From: Streptomyces sp. 3214.6 | GTDB lineage: Bacteria > Actinomycetota > Actinomycetes > Streptomycetales > Streptomycetaceae | NCBI RefSeq assembly: GCF_900129855.1 | Contig: NZ_LT670819.1 | Coordinates: 6,448,001 to 6,512,000, forward strand | Reading direction: 5' to 3' | Length of the DNA stretch: 64,000 nucleotides | In this document: piece after piece, positions 33,327 through 43,536 of the stretch | Numbering within the stretch: the first letter of the stretch is position 1 | Layout of the letters: every line of letters starts with the position of its first letter | Program-made: the position numbers and the translations under genes | Notes under the pieces: model-generated | What the model was told of the DNA's origin: nothing | The model's database searches: none | The model's input: the letters and a program-made list of their open reading frames with translations, nothing else

Positions 33327-33532
33327 GCGCGGGTGAGTTCGCTGGAAGGTTCACTCGAACGGGGAAGTTCGGGGGGAACGCGGCCTCACAGGCCGGTCGT
33401 TCATCATGCGTACGCACACACAGCCGTACGCACAGCCACACACACAGTCGTACGCACAGTCGTGCGTGTGGCCGTACGCACGTCCGTGCACACATGTCCG
33501 CACACATGTCCGCACACGCGTCCGCGCACTGA
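33323..33532 (+). CDS. Doubtful His-rich small ORF (69 aa) over a simple-repeat tract
   Basis: GTG 33323 overlaps the mreD stop (GTGA) and the frame runs to 33532, 18 nt before pbp2. The second half is a repeat of Thr/Ser/Arg-His units (RTHSRTHSHTHSRTHS, then RAHMSAHMSAHASAH) caused by DNA repeats of CGTACGCACACACA and TGTCCGCACACA type between about 33405 and 33530. The coupled start is suggestive, but low-complexity DNA easily leaves a frame open by chance. If real, a metal-binding peptide is possible. Confidence 0.3.
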   Translation: MSAGEFAGRFTRTGKFGGNAASQAGRSSCVRTHSRTHSHTHSRTHSRACGRTHVRAHMSAHMSAHASAH

Positions 33533-33550
33533 GAGGGGGAGGCAGCCGCA

Positions 33551-35800
33551 GTGACCAACATTCCCGAGACCGGTCGGACACCACGGGTCCAGATCCGGCT
33601 CGTCGTGATCCAGATCCTCGTCCTCTCCCTGCTCGGCACCCTCGGCGGTCGCCTGTGGTACCTGCAGATCCGGGAGGGCGCGGCATACGCCAAGGAGGCC
33701 TCCGGCAACCACGTCCAGCAGGTCGTCGAGCCCGCAGTGCGCGGCTCGATCCTGGACGCGCGGGGTGTGCCGCTCGCCGACAACGAGACGCGGCTGGTGG
33801 TCTCCGCCTCGCGCACGGACCTGCTGAAGCAGCGGGACGACGGCAAGGCGGTCCTCACCAAGCTCGCCGGTGTCCTCGGCATGAAGCCCGCAGAGATAAT
33901 GCTGAAGGTGCGGCTGTGCGACGCCAAGACCCCACAGCCCTGTTGGAACGGCTCGCCCTACCAGCCGATCCCCATCACCGACGAGGCCACCGCCAAGCAG
34001 GCCCTGCAGATCCGTGAGCGCGCCGAGGACTTCCCCGGCATCACCGCCGAGCCCGAGGCCGTGCGCCGTTACGCCGCTCCCGGCAACGCCAACACCGCCC
34101 AGGTCCTCGGCTATCTCTCCCCGGTCACGGACGAGGAGATCACCAAGGCCCAGGACACCGACTCGCCGTTCCTGCGCTCCGACCAGGTCGGCCGCTCCGG
34201 CCTGGAGCGCCAGTACGACAAGGAACTGCGCGGCAAGGCGGGCGTCACCCGCTACGAGGTGGACAACCTCGGCCGTGTCATCGGCCAGGCACACGCGGAC
34301 GCGGCTCAGCCCGGCTCCAACCTCGTCACGAGCATAGACGCCCGGGTTCAGCGGGTCGCCGAGTACGAGCTGAACAATGCGATGAAGATCGCCCGCACCC
34401 AGTTCGACAAGATCACCGGCGAGAATTACAAGGCCGACTCCGGAGCGGTCGTGGTGATGGAGGCCAAGACCGGCCGGGTCGTCGCCATGGCGTCCGCCCC
34501 GACCTACGACCCCAACGTCTGGGTCGGCGGGATCTCCGCCAAGGACTACAAGAAGCTCACCGGGAAAAACTCCGACTACCCGCTGCTGAACCGGGCCATA
34601 CAGGGTCAGTCCGCGCCCGGTTCGACTTTCAAGGTGGTCTCCACGGCCGCCGCGGTCGAGGCGGGCTACGAGTGGGACGGCGGCTACCCGTGCACCAGTT
34701 CGTACTCGGTGGGCGGCCAGGTCTTCAAGAACTTCGAGGGGGAGAGCTTCGGCCCCATCTCGCTCGGCCGGGCCCTGGAGGTCTCCTGCGACACCGTCTT
34801 CTACGGTCTCGCCGACCGCGAGTGGAAGAAGGACGGCGGCATCAACCCCAAGAAGGGTGAGCCCAAGGACTACTTCTACAAGGCCGCCCACCAGTTCGGC
34901 CTCGGCAAGGAGACCGGCCTGGACCTCCCCAACGAGGTCACCGGCCGCGTCCCGGACCGCCAGTGGAAGGAGTCCTACTGGAAGGCCAACAAGGACTCCT
35001 GGTGCAAGTCCGGCAAGAAGGACGGAAGTTACGTCGAGAAGATCGCCTACGAGAACTGCCTCGAGGGCAACAAGATGCGCGAGGGCGACTCGATCAACTA
35101 CTCCATCGGCCAGGGCGACACCCTCGTCACGCCGATCCAGGAGGCCGTGATCTACGGGGCGCTCGCCAACGGCGGCACGATGTACACCCCGACCATCGGC
35201 AAGGCGATCGTCAGCGCCGACGGCAAGTCCGTCCAGGAGATCAAGCCCAAGGCCAAGGGCAGGCTGCCCGTCGACCAGGCGACGATCAAGGGCATGGACG
35301 ACGCCCTCGAGGGCGTCGTCACCCGCGGTACCGCCGCCTGGAAGTTCGGCGGCTGGCCGCAGGAGGAGATCCCACTGCACGCCAAGACCGGTACCGCGGA
35401 GGTCTACGGCAAGCAGACGACGTCCTGGCTCGCCACCTACAGCAAGGACTACACGGTCGTCATGACGATCGCTCAGGCCGGTACCGGTTCGGGTGCCTCC
35501 GGTGAGGCCGTGCGGCACATCTACAACGCGATGTACGGCGTCTCCGACGACGGCAAGATCGACAAGAAGAACGCCCTGCTGCCCACCCCGCAGACCGCCC
35601 TGCCGAAGGTGCAGGCGGACGGCACGATCAAGTCCCCGAAGGTCTCCAAGGACCCGGCGAAGGAGCAGCGCGCCAGCCAGCAGACCGCGCCGGAGCCGGA
35701 CGGGACGCAGCCCGGGGCCACCGTGCAGCAGAACACGAACACCAACCGCGACACCCGCAGGCGACGGCGGAAGAGGGGAAGCCGGAGGATGTGCACATGA
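33551..35800 (+). CDS. mrdA: Penicillin-binding protein 2 (class B transpeptidase)
   Basis: 749 residues from GTG 33551. One membrane helix near the N-terminus (VIQILVLSLLGTLGG), a pedestal domain (VRGSILDARGVPLADNETR), then the transpeptidase domain: SxxK in SAPGSTFKVVS (Ser near 358), SxN-type motif in EVSCDTVF, and KTG in LHAKTGTAEV (near 611). The tail is Lys/Gln/Pro-rich and basic. It cross-links peptidoglycan together with the glycosyltransferase RodA. Stop overlaps rodA by ATGA. Confidence 0.95.
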   Translation: MTNIPETGRTPRVQIRLVVIQILVLSLLGTLGGRLWYLQIREGAAYAKEASGNHVQQVVEPAVRGSILDARGVPLADNETRLVVSASRTDLLKQRDDGKAVLTKLAGVLGMKPAEIMLKVRLCDAKTPQPCWNGSPYQPIPITDEATAKQALQIRERAEDFPGITAEPEAVRRYAAPGNANTAQVLGYLSPVTDEEITKAQDTDSPFLRSDQVGRSGLERQYDKELRGKAGVTRYEVDNLGRVIGQAHADAAQPGSNLVTSIDARVQRVAEYELNNAMKIARTQFDKITGENYKADSGAVVVMEAKTGRVVAMASAPTYDPNVWVGGISAKDYKKLTGKNSDYPLLNRAIQGQSAPGSTFKVVSTAAAVEAGYEWDGGYPCTSSYSVGGQVFKNFEGESFGPISLGRALEVSCDTVFYGLADREWKKDGGINPKKGEPKDYFYKAAHQFGLGKETGLDLPNEVTGRVPDRQWKESYWKANKDSWCKSGKKDGSYVEKIAYENCLEGNKMREGDSINYSIGQGDTLVTPIQEAVIYGALANGGTMYTPTIGKAIVSADGKSVQEIKPKAKGRLPVDQATIKGMDDALEGVVTRGTAAWKFGGWPQEEIPLHAKTGTAEVYGKQTTSWLATYSKDYTVVMTIAQAGTGSGASGEAVRHIYNAMYGVSDDGKIDKKNALLPTPQTALPKVQADGTIKSPKVSKDPAKEQRASQQTAPEPDGTQPGATVQQNTNTNRDTRRRRRKRGSRRMCT

Positions 35801-36996
35801 CCGGCGCGAACAGCTTCTCCGTCTCCGGATACGGGCCCGAGCGGGCCGGCTGGACGCGGGTCTTCGCCCGCGACTCGCTGGCCCGGCGGCTGGACTGGCC
35901 GATACTGCTGTCGGCGATCGCCCTGTCCCTGATCGGCTCGCTCCTGGTCTACTCGGCGACCCGCAACCGCACCGAGATCAACCAGGGCGACCCGTACTAC
36001 TTCCTCATCCGCCACCTGATGAACACCGGCATCGGGCTCGCCCTGATGATCGGCACGGTCTGGCTCGGCCACCGCACCCTGCGCAACGTGGTGCCGATCC
36101 TGTACGGCCTCTCCCTGATGGGGATCCTGGCGGTGCTGACCCCGCTGGGTTCGACCGTCAACGGCGCGCACTCCTGGATCGTGCTCGGCGGCGGCTTCTC
36201 GCTCCAGCCCTCGGAGTTCGTGAAGATCACGATCATCCTGGGCATGGCGATGCTGCTCGCGGCCCGGGTCGACGCGGGCGACAAGCCCTACCCCGACCAT
36301 CGCACGGTGGTCCAGGCGCTGGGTCTCGCGGCCGTCCCCATGCTGATCGTCATGCTGATGCCCGACCTCGGGTCGGTCATGGTGATGGTGATGATCGTGC
36401 TGGGCCTGCTGCTGGCCTCCGGCGCCTCCAACCGCTGGGTCTTCGGGCTCCTCGGTGCGGGCGCGGCCGGCGCGATCGCCGTCTGGCAGCTGCACATCCT
36501 CGACGAGTACCAGATCGCCCGCTTCGCCGCCTTCGCCAACCCCAGTCTCGACCCGGCGGGCGTCGGCTACAACACCAACCAGGCACGCATCGCCATCGGT
36601 TCCGGCGGTCTCACCGGGGCGGGGCTGTTCCACGGCTCGCAGACCACGGGCCAGTTCGTCCCGGAGCAGCAGACGGACTTCGTCTTCACCGTCGCGGGCG
36701 AGGAACTGGGCTTCATGGGCGCGGGCCTGATCATCGTCCTGCTGGGCGTGCTCCTGTGGCGCGCCTGCCGCATCGCCCGGGAGACGACCGAGCTGTACGG
36801 CACGATCGTCGCCGCCGGCATCGTGGCCTGGTTCGCCTTCCAGTCGTTCGAGAACATAGGGATGACCCTGGGGATCATGCCGGTGACGGGCCTGCCGCTG
36901 CCGTTCGTCTCCTATGGCGGCTCGTCGATGTTCTCGGTGTGGGTGGCGGTGGGGCTGTTGCAGTCCATCCGGGTGCAGCGGCCCATGTCGGCGTAG
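35797..36996 (+). CDS. rodA: SEDS-family peptidoglycan glycosyltransferase RodA
   Basis: 399 residues from ATG 35797 (ribosome site GGAGG; GTG 35791 is in frame but poorly spaced). About ten membrane segments and SEDS signatures: GAHSWIVLGGGFSLQPSEFV, then QTDFVFTVAGEELGFMGAG and a C-terminal PFVSYGGSSMFSVW. Polymerises glycan strands from lipid II as partner of PBP2, to which it is translationally coupled by the ATGA overlap. Last gene of the mre cluster (called sfr in S. coelicolor). Confidence 0.95.
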   Translation: MTGANSFSVSGYGPERAGWTRVFARDSLARRLDWPILLSAIALSLIGSLLVYSATRNRTEINQGDPYYFLIRHLMNTGIGLALMIGTVWLGHRTLRNVVPILYGLSLMGILAVLTPLGSTVNGAHSWIVLGGGFSLQPSEFVKITIILGMAMLLAARVDAGDKPYPDHRTVVQALGLAAVPMLIVMLMPDLGSVMVMVMIVLGLLLASGASNRWVFGLLGAGAAGAIAVWQLHILDEYQIARFAAFANPSLDPAGVGYNTNQARIAIGSGGLTGAGLFHGSQTTGQFVPEQQTDFVFTVAGEELGFMGAGLIIVLLGVLLWRACRIARETTELYGTIVAAGIVAWFAFQSFENIGMTLGIMPVTGLPLPFVSYGGSSMFSVWVAVGLLQSIRVQRPMSA

Positions 36997-37095
36997 GGGA
37001 TCCAGGAGGCGCACGGCGTCGGACACCTTCTGGTCTCCCTGAGTTCAGCCGTGATTCGGATCCGGTGCGCACTGCCGTTCGCGCCCGACTGCGAC

Positions 37096-37101
37096 TAGAT
37101 T
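37096..37101 (+). promoter_or_regulatory. Putative -10 box of the CYTH-CHAD gene (leaderless type)
   Basis: TAGATT ends 6 nt before ATG 37108 with no ribosome site between. Confidence 0.5.
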
Positions 37102-37107
37102 CGAATC

Positions 37108-38613
37108 ATGGCGGAGACGAAACGCGAGATCGAGCGCAAGTACGAATCCGACGACAGTGGACTGCCCGACCTGACCGGCGCCGCCGGGATCACGTCCGTC
37201 CTGGACAAGGGCGTCGCCGAGCTGGACGCGACCTACTACGACACCTCCGACCTGCGGCTGGCCACGGCATCCATCACGTTGCGCCGTCGTACCGGAGGCT
37301 CCGACGCCGGCTGGCACCTGAAACTGCCGGTCGGCCCGGGTATCCGGGACGAGATCCGGGCCCCGCTCTCCGACGCCGTACCCGACGAGCTCGCCCAGCT
37401 GGTCCGCTCCCGTGTGCGGGAGGGACAGCTGGTGCCCGTGGTGCGGCTGCGCTCCAGCCGGGACGTCCGCGACCTCGTCGACGCCAAGGGCCGGCTGCTC
37501 GCCGAGGCCAGTGTGGACGCCGTACGGGCGGACCGGCTGTTCGGCGGACAGGGCACCGCCCAGTGGACCGAGATCGAGGTGGAGCTCGCCGACGGCGGCG
37601 ACCCGGTCCTCCTCGACAAGGTGGAGAAGCGGTTGCGCAAGGCGGGCGTCCGGCCGTCGAAGTCGGCGTCGAAGCTGGAGCGGGCGCTGGCGGAGACGAA
37701 GGGCGGGCATCCGCGGCCGAAGGACACGGGCCCCGCCGAGCCCGTCACCGCCGGAGACCACGTGCTGGCGTACATCCGTGCCCAGCGGGACGCGATCGTC
37801 GAGCTGGACCCGGCCGTGCGCCGGGACGCCGAGGAGTCGGTCCACGACATGCGGGTCGCCACCCGCAGGCTGCGCAGCACGTTCCGCTCCTTCCGCAAGG
37901 TTCTCGACCGGGACGTCACCGACCCGATCGGGGCCGAGCTGAAATGGCTGGCCGGGGAGCTGGGCGTGGGCCGCGACCACGAGGTGCTGGCCGAGCGGCT
38001 GGGCGCGGCCCTCGACGAACTGCCCTCCACTTTGGTGTCCGGCCCGATCCACGACCGGCTGCGCACCTGGGCCAAGGCCGGCGAGCGCGGCTCCCGCCGC
38101 CGTCTGCTCGGTGTACTCGACTCGCGGCGCTATCTGACGCTCCTCGACAGCCTGGACGCCGTGGTCGCCGACCCGCCGACGCTCAAGGCAGCCGCCAAGA
38201 AGCCGGCCAAGGTGCTCGCCAAGGCCGTGCGCAAGGACTTCGGGAAGGTCTCCGCGCTGATCGAGGAGGGCATGGAGCAGCCGCCCGGCACCGACCGCGA
38301 CCTCGGACTGCACGAGGCCCGCAAGAAGGCCAAGCGGACGCGGTACGCGGCCGAGACGGCTCACCCGGGCCTCGGCAAGCCGGCCAAGGCCCTCGTCAAG
38401 TCCATGAAGTCGCTCCAGAGCCTGCTCGGCGACCACCAGGACAGCGTCATGGCCCGCACAACCCTGCGGGAGCTGTCCGCGGTGGCGCACGCGGCGGGGG
38501 AGAGCGCCTTCACCTACGGCGTGCTGTACGCCCGTGAGGAGCGGCGCGCGGAGCGGGTGGAGGAGGCACTGCCCAAGAAGTGGAAGAAGACCAGCGGCTC
38601 GATGCGGGTTTAG
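37108..38613 (+). CDS. CYTH and CHAD domain protein
   Basis: 501 residues. The N-terminal CYTH (triphosphate tunnel) domain opens with the ExExK-type metal/phosphate motif in EIERKYES and continues with YYDTSDLRL, TLRRRTGGSDAGWHLKLP and the EIEVEL strand. From about residue 210 a CHAD helical domain follows, with conserved His/Arg/Lys residues (SVHDMRVATRRLRSTFRSF, LHEARKKAKRTRYAAE, LGDHQDSVMA) that bind polyphosphate. The pairing suggests a polyphosphate- or triphosphate-processing enzyme; exact reaction unknown. Confidence 0.9.
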   Translation: MAETKREIERKYESDDSGLPDLTGAAGITSVLDKGVAELDATYYDTSDLRLATASITLRRRTGGSDAGWHLKLPVGPGIRDEIRAPLSDAVPDELAQLVRSRVREGQLVPVVRLRSSRDVRDLVDAKGRLLAEASVDAVRADRLFGGQGTAQWTEIEVELADGGDPVLLDKVEKRLRKAGVRPSKSASKLERALAETKGGHPRPKDTGPAEPVTAGDHVLAYIRAQRDAIVELDPAVRRDAEESVHDMRVATRRLRSTFRSFRKVLDRDVTDPIGAELKWLAGELGVGRDHEVLAERLGAALDELPSTLVSGPIHDRLRTWAKAGERGSRRRLLGVLDSRRYLTLLDSLDAVVADPPTLKAAAKKPAKVLAKAVRKDFGKVSALIEEGMEQPPGTDRDLGLHEARKKAKRTRYAAETAHPGLGKPAKALVKSMKSLQSLLGDHQDSVMARTTLRELSAVAHAAGESAFTYGVLYAREERRAERVEEALPKKWKKTSGSMRV

Positions 38614-38715
38614 GGCAGGTTCAGGGCCGGAATCCTCGCGGGCGGGGGAGTCCTCCGGGCGGGTTAGGCTTGATGGTCACCCCTGTCCCTGTCAGCTCAC
38701 GAAGGTAACCCCGCG

Positions 38716-40668
<1,953 letters not shown>

Positions 40669-40795
40669 GGTGGGTGAGGCGCTGCGGCGGATTGGCTGTG
40701 GCTGACGGTGCAGAGGATGAGGTGGCTGCGGCGCTGGGCGCACGGAGTGGTCTGACCCCGTCGTCTGCCTGAGAACGGCCTCTGCGAGCTTCTGG

Positions 40796-40820
40796 GCCCC
40801 CTCCTTGATCGGGAGGGGGC
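40796..40820. terminator. Bidirectional terminator between the radical SAM gene and arsM
   Basis: GCCCCCTCC / GGAGGGGGC stem with a 7-nt loop between two convergent genes. Confidence 0.75.
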
Positions 40821-40835
40821 TCGGTCAAGTCCGGA

Positions 40836-41774
40836 TCAGCTCTGACAGCCGCAGCCGCAGCCGCAGCCGCAGCCGCAGCCGCAGCCGGATGCCGCCTTCG
40901 CCGCGCTGACGCTGACGGTGGGGTCTGCCGACGTCTCGACCTCGGTGCAGCAGGCGTTCAGTCCGCAGCATGTGTCCGTCGATGTGTCCGTCGATGTGTC
41001 CGTCTGGGGGTCGGGCTGCGGAGTCACCGCCGGCTTGTACGCGCGGATGGTGGCGGAGTGCATGCCGTCGGCTACCGGATGCGTCGGAACGATCTCGATG
41101 TCCGTGAACCCGGCCGCTTCCAGTCCTGCGCGGTACTCCTCGAAGGAGAGCGCGCCCGCGATGCATCCCACGTAGTCGCCGCGCTCCCCGCGCTGGGTCG
41201 GGGTGAGTGAGTCGTCGGCGACCACGTCGGACACGCCGATCCGACCGCCCGGCTTGAGTGCACGGTAGGTCTCGGCGAAAACGGCGGGCTTGTCGGTGGA
41301 CAGGTTGATCACACAGTTGGAGATCACGACGTCGATGCTGTTCGCGGGCAGGGGGATCGCCTCGATGGTGCCCCTGAGGAACTCGACGTTCGTCGCGCCG
41401 GCCTTCTCGGCGTTGGCGAGGGCCAGGGTCAGCATCTCGTCGGTCATGTCGAGGCCGTACGCCTTGCCGGTGGGGCCTACCCGGCGGGCGGAGAGCAGCA
41501 CGTCGATGCCGCCACCGGAGCCGAGATCGAGGACGCGTTCGCCCTCGCGCAGCTCGGCGACGGCGCTGGGGTTGCCGCAACCGAGGGAGGCGGCCACGGC
41601 CTCGGCGGGCAGGGTCTCGCGCTCGTCGGCGGCGTACAGGGTCGAGCCGAAGTTCTCGTCGACCTCAATGGGCTGAGGCCCGCAACAGGCGGTGCCCCCT
41701 TCGCTGACCTGCACGGCCGCGGCCGCGTAGCGCTGGCGGACGGTTTCCCGTAGGTCGGTGGACTGGTCGGACAT
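40836..41774 (-). CDS. arsM: Arsenite S-adenosylmethionine methyltransferase with Cys-Gly tail
   Basis: 312 residues. SAM-binding motif VLDLGSGGGIDVLLSA at about 81-96. As(III)-binding Cys residues of the ArsM family are present: Cys66 (LGCGNPS), Cys154 (SNCVINL) and Cys204 (YVGCIAGAL), plus Cys30-Cys31 near the N-terminus. The last ~50 residues are unusual: a TDTSTDTSTDT repeat, CCGLNACC, and a terminal run of seven Cys alternating with Gly, encoded by seven tandem copies of a 6-bp unit (40846-40887). It would convert As(III) to methylated, partly volatile arsenicals. Divergent from arsR. Confidence 0.93.
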   Translation of the reverse strand: MSDQSTDLRETVRQRYAAAAVQVSEGGTACCGPQPIEVDENFGSTLYAADERETLPAEAVAASLGCGNPSAVAELREGERVLDLGSGGGIDVLLSARRVGPTGKAYGLDMTDEMLTLALANAEKAGATNVEFLRGTIEAIPLPANSIDVVISNCVINLSTDKPAVFAETYRALKPGGRIGVSDVVADDSLTPTQRGERGDYVGCIAGALSFEEYRAGLEAAGFTDIEIVPTHPVADGMHSATIRAYKPAVTPQPDPQTDTSTDTSTDTCCGLNACCTEVETSADPTVSVSAAKAASGCGCGCGCGCGCGCQS

Positions 41775-41822
41775 GGATCACTCCTGGGTGACTGGGCATG
41801 GCGGTGCCCTGAACGGCTTGTA

Positions 41823-41869
41823 TTGACGTTCGTTGATTCAACCTTGCGTCTTGGTTCGAAAAACGTCAA
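41823..41869. promoter_or_regulatory. Operator/promoter region between arsM and arsR
   Basis: TTGACGTT (41823-41830) and AACGTCAA (41862-41869) form an 8-bp inverted repeat around a palindrome GTTGATTCAAC (41832-41842). ArsR-family operators typically contain TTGA/TCAA half-sites, so ArsR probably binds here and controls both directions. Confidence 0.6.
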
Positions 41870-41878
41870 CATAGAAGC

Positions 41879-42256
41879 ATGTCGAATCAAGAGCTGAAGA
41901 TCCTCGGTCAGGACGGGGATGGTTCCTGCTGCGAGGGACTGGCCACTGCGCCCCTGGATGAAGAGCGGGCGGCCGACCTGGCAAAGATCTTCAAAGCCCT
42001 GGGCGACCCGGTGCGTCTGCGGCTGATGTCGATGATCGCCTCGCGAGAGGGCGGCGAGGTGTGTGTCTGTGAGCTGACCCCTGCCTTCGACCTCTCGCAA
42101 CCAACGATCTCGCACCACCTGAAGCTTCTCAGGCAGGCGGGGCTCATCGACTGTGAGCGCCGCGGTACCTGGGTCTACTACTGGGTGCTGCCCGATGCCC
42201 TCGACCGCTTGGCCGGATTCCTGGCCATGCCGCAGACGGCAAAGGTATTCGCGTGA
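41879..42256 (+). CDS. arsR: ArsR-family metalloregulator
   Basis: 125 residues. Winged helix with recognition helix DLSQPTISHHLKLLRQAGL and wing ERRGTWVYYW. The metal site typical of ArsR lies just before it: Cys62 and Cys64 in VCVCELTPA; an extra Cys pair (GSCCEG, residues 17-18) is in the N-terminal extension. It would leave DNA on binding As(III) and derepress the operon. No ribosome site is evident at ATG 41879. Stop overlaps the aquaporin gene by GTGA. Confidence 0.93.
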   Translation: MSNQELKILGQDGDGSCCEGLATAPLDEERAADLAKIFKALGDPVRLRLMSMIASREGGEVCVCELTPAFDLSQPTISHHLKLLRQAGLIDCERRGTWVYYWVLPDALDRLAGFLAMPQTAKVFA

Positions 42257-42993
42257 GTGCGCCCCTGGGCCGCCGCGTCGCTGCAGAGACGGTTGGTTCG
42301 GCCGCGCTGGTCGCGGTGGTCGTCGGCTCGGGGATCCAGGCGACCGAACTCTCACGGGACGTGGGGGTCCAACTGCTCGCCAACTCCACTTCCACGGTCT
42401 TCGGACTGGCCGTGCTGATCCTGCTCCTCGGGCCGGTCTCCGGCGCGCACTTCAACCCGGTCGTCACCCTCGCAGTGTGGTTCACCGGTCGGAGGAACGC
42501 GGACGGGCTGAGTCTGCGGGAGGTGGCCGCGTACGTTCCGGCGCAGATCGCGGGGGCCGTCGCCGGCGCGGTCCTGGCCGATGCCATGTTCTCCGAACCC
42601 CTGGTGAAGTGGTCTGCTCATGACCGCTTCACAGGGCACCTATGGCTCGGGGAAGCAGTGGCGACCGCCGGACTGGTTCTGCTGATCTTCGGCCTGAACC
42701 GGACGGGGCACGAGCGATTCGCTCCGGCCGCTGTGGCGTCCTTCATCGGGGCCGCCTACTGGTTCACCTCCTCCACCTCCTTCGCGAACCCTGCGGTGAC
42801 CATCGGCCGGATGTTCACCGACACCTTCGCCGGGATCGCCCCGACCTCCGTCGCGCCGTTCATCGCGGCTCAACTGGTGGGTGCTGCCGTCGGCTTGAGC
42901 CTGGTGGCGTTGCTTTTCGGGCCCGCCGCTCCTGCCGAAACCGAGGTCGTCATGCCGCAGGGCGACACCGAACTCGCTGTTTCTCCTCGCTGA
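42253..42993 (+). CDS. MIP/aquaporin-family channel of the ars operon (AqpS-like)
   Basis: 246 residues with six membrane segments and the two MIP half-helices: HFNPVVTLAV (NPV instead of NPA) and FANPAVTIGRMF (NPA). The Arg after the second motif is present. In Sinorhizobium meliloti an arsR-aqpS-arsC operon uses the aquaglyceroporin AqpS to let As(III) leave the cell (established); the same order arsR-aqp-arsC is seen here, so this channel is the likely As(III) exit route. No Acr3 or ArsB pump gene is nearby. Translationally coupled to arsR. Confidence 0.88.
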   Translation: MSAPLGRRVAAETVGSAALVAVVVGSGIQATELSRDVGVQLLANSTSTVFGLAVLILLLGPVSGAHFNPVVTLAVWFTGRRNADGLSLREVAAYVPAQIAGAVAGAVLADAMFSEPLVKWSAHDRFTGHLWLGEAVATAGLVLLIFGLNRTGHERFAPAAVASFIGAAYWFTSSTSFANPAVTIGRMFTDTFAGIAPTSVAPFIAAQLVGAAVGLSLVALLFGPAAPAETEVVMPQGDTELAVSPR

Positions 42994-43017
42994 ACCGTCT
43001 GCCAAGGAACCTCCGCC

Positions 43018-43467
43018 ATGAGCGACTCCACTCCGCGCCCCTCCGTTCTGTTCGTCTGCGTCCACAACGCCGGGCGCTCTCAGATGGCCGCCGCCTTCCT
43101 CACTCACCTCGCCGGGGAGAAGGTGGAAGTCCGCTCGGCCGGCTCTGCCCCTGCCGACACGGTCAATCCGGTGGTGGTGGAAGCGATGAACGAAGTCGGC
43201 ATCGACATCTCCGCCGAGACACCGAAGGTCCTCACGGTGGAAGCCGTGCAAGCGTCCGATGTCGTCATCACGATGGGGTGCGGAGACGCCTGCCCTGTCT
43301 TCCCGGGAAAGCGATACCTCGACTGGCAACTCGACGATCCGGCCGGCCAGGGCGTCGATGCCGTCCGCCCGATCCGGGACGAGATCGAGCAGCGGATCCG
43401 TGTCCTGATGAACGAGCTGATCGGCAGCAGGCGGGGAGCGGGCACCGTCACTGACTTGCGGTCATGA
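43018..43467 (+). CDS. arsC: Arsenate reductase (low-molecular-weight phosphatase fold)
   Basis: 149 residues. Phosphatase-type loop CVHNAGRS with nucleophile Cys14 and Arg20; further Cys88 and Cys92 in TMGCGDACP may relay electrons. DWQLDDPAGQ supplies the acid loop. It reduces As(V) to As(III). Whether thioredoxin or mycothiol/mycoredoxin is the reductant cannot be decided from sequence. Last gene of the arsR operon, 24 nt after the channel gene, followed by a strong terminator. Confidence 0.93.
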   Translation: MSDSTPRPSVLFVCVHNAGRSQMAAAFLTHLAGEKVEVRSAGSAPADTVNPVVVEAMNEVGIDISAETPKVLTVEAVQASDVVITMGCGDACPVFPGKRYLDWQLDDPAGQGVDAVRPIRDEIEQRIRVLMNELIGSRRGAGTVTDLRS

Positions 43468-43474
43468 GCCGTCA

Positions 43475-43516
43475 GGGGTGTGCGGAGGGCCGGTCGACCG
43501 GCCCTGCGCACACCCC
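43475..43516. terminator. Bidirectional terminator after arsC
   Basis: A 42-nt nearly perfect palindrome (GGGGTGTGCG...AGGGCCGGTC / GACCGGCCCT...CGCACACCCC) between the convergent arsC and collagen-like genes. Confidence 0.85.
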
Positions 43517-43536
43517 GTTGGCGTGTTGGCGGCCCG

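Noticed and set aside
33405..33530. CRISPR or iteron array before pbp2
   Set aside because: The repeats are irregular CA-rich simple sequence with no fixed spacing or neighbouring rep gene.
40836..43467. The ars genes as a transposon or ICE
   Set aside because: No integrase, transposase, tRNA target or terminal repeat is found on either side.
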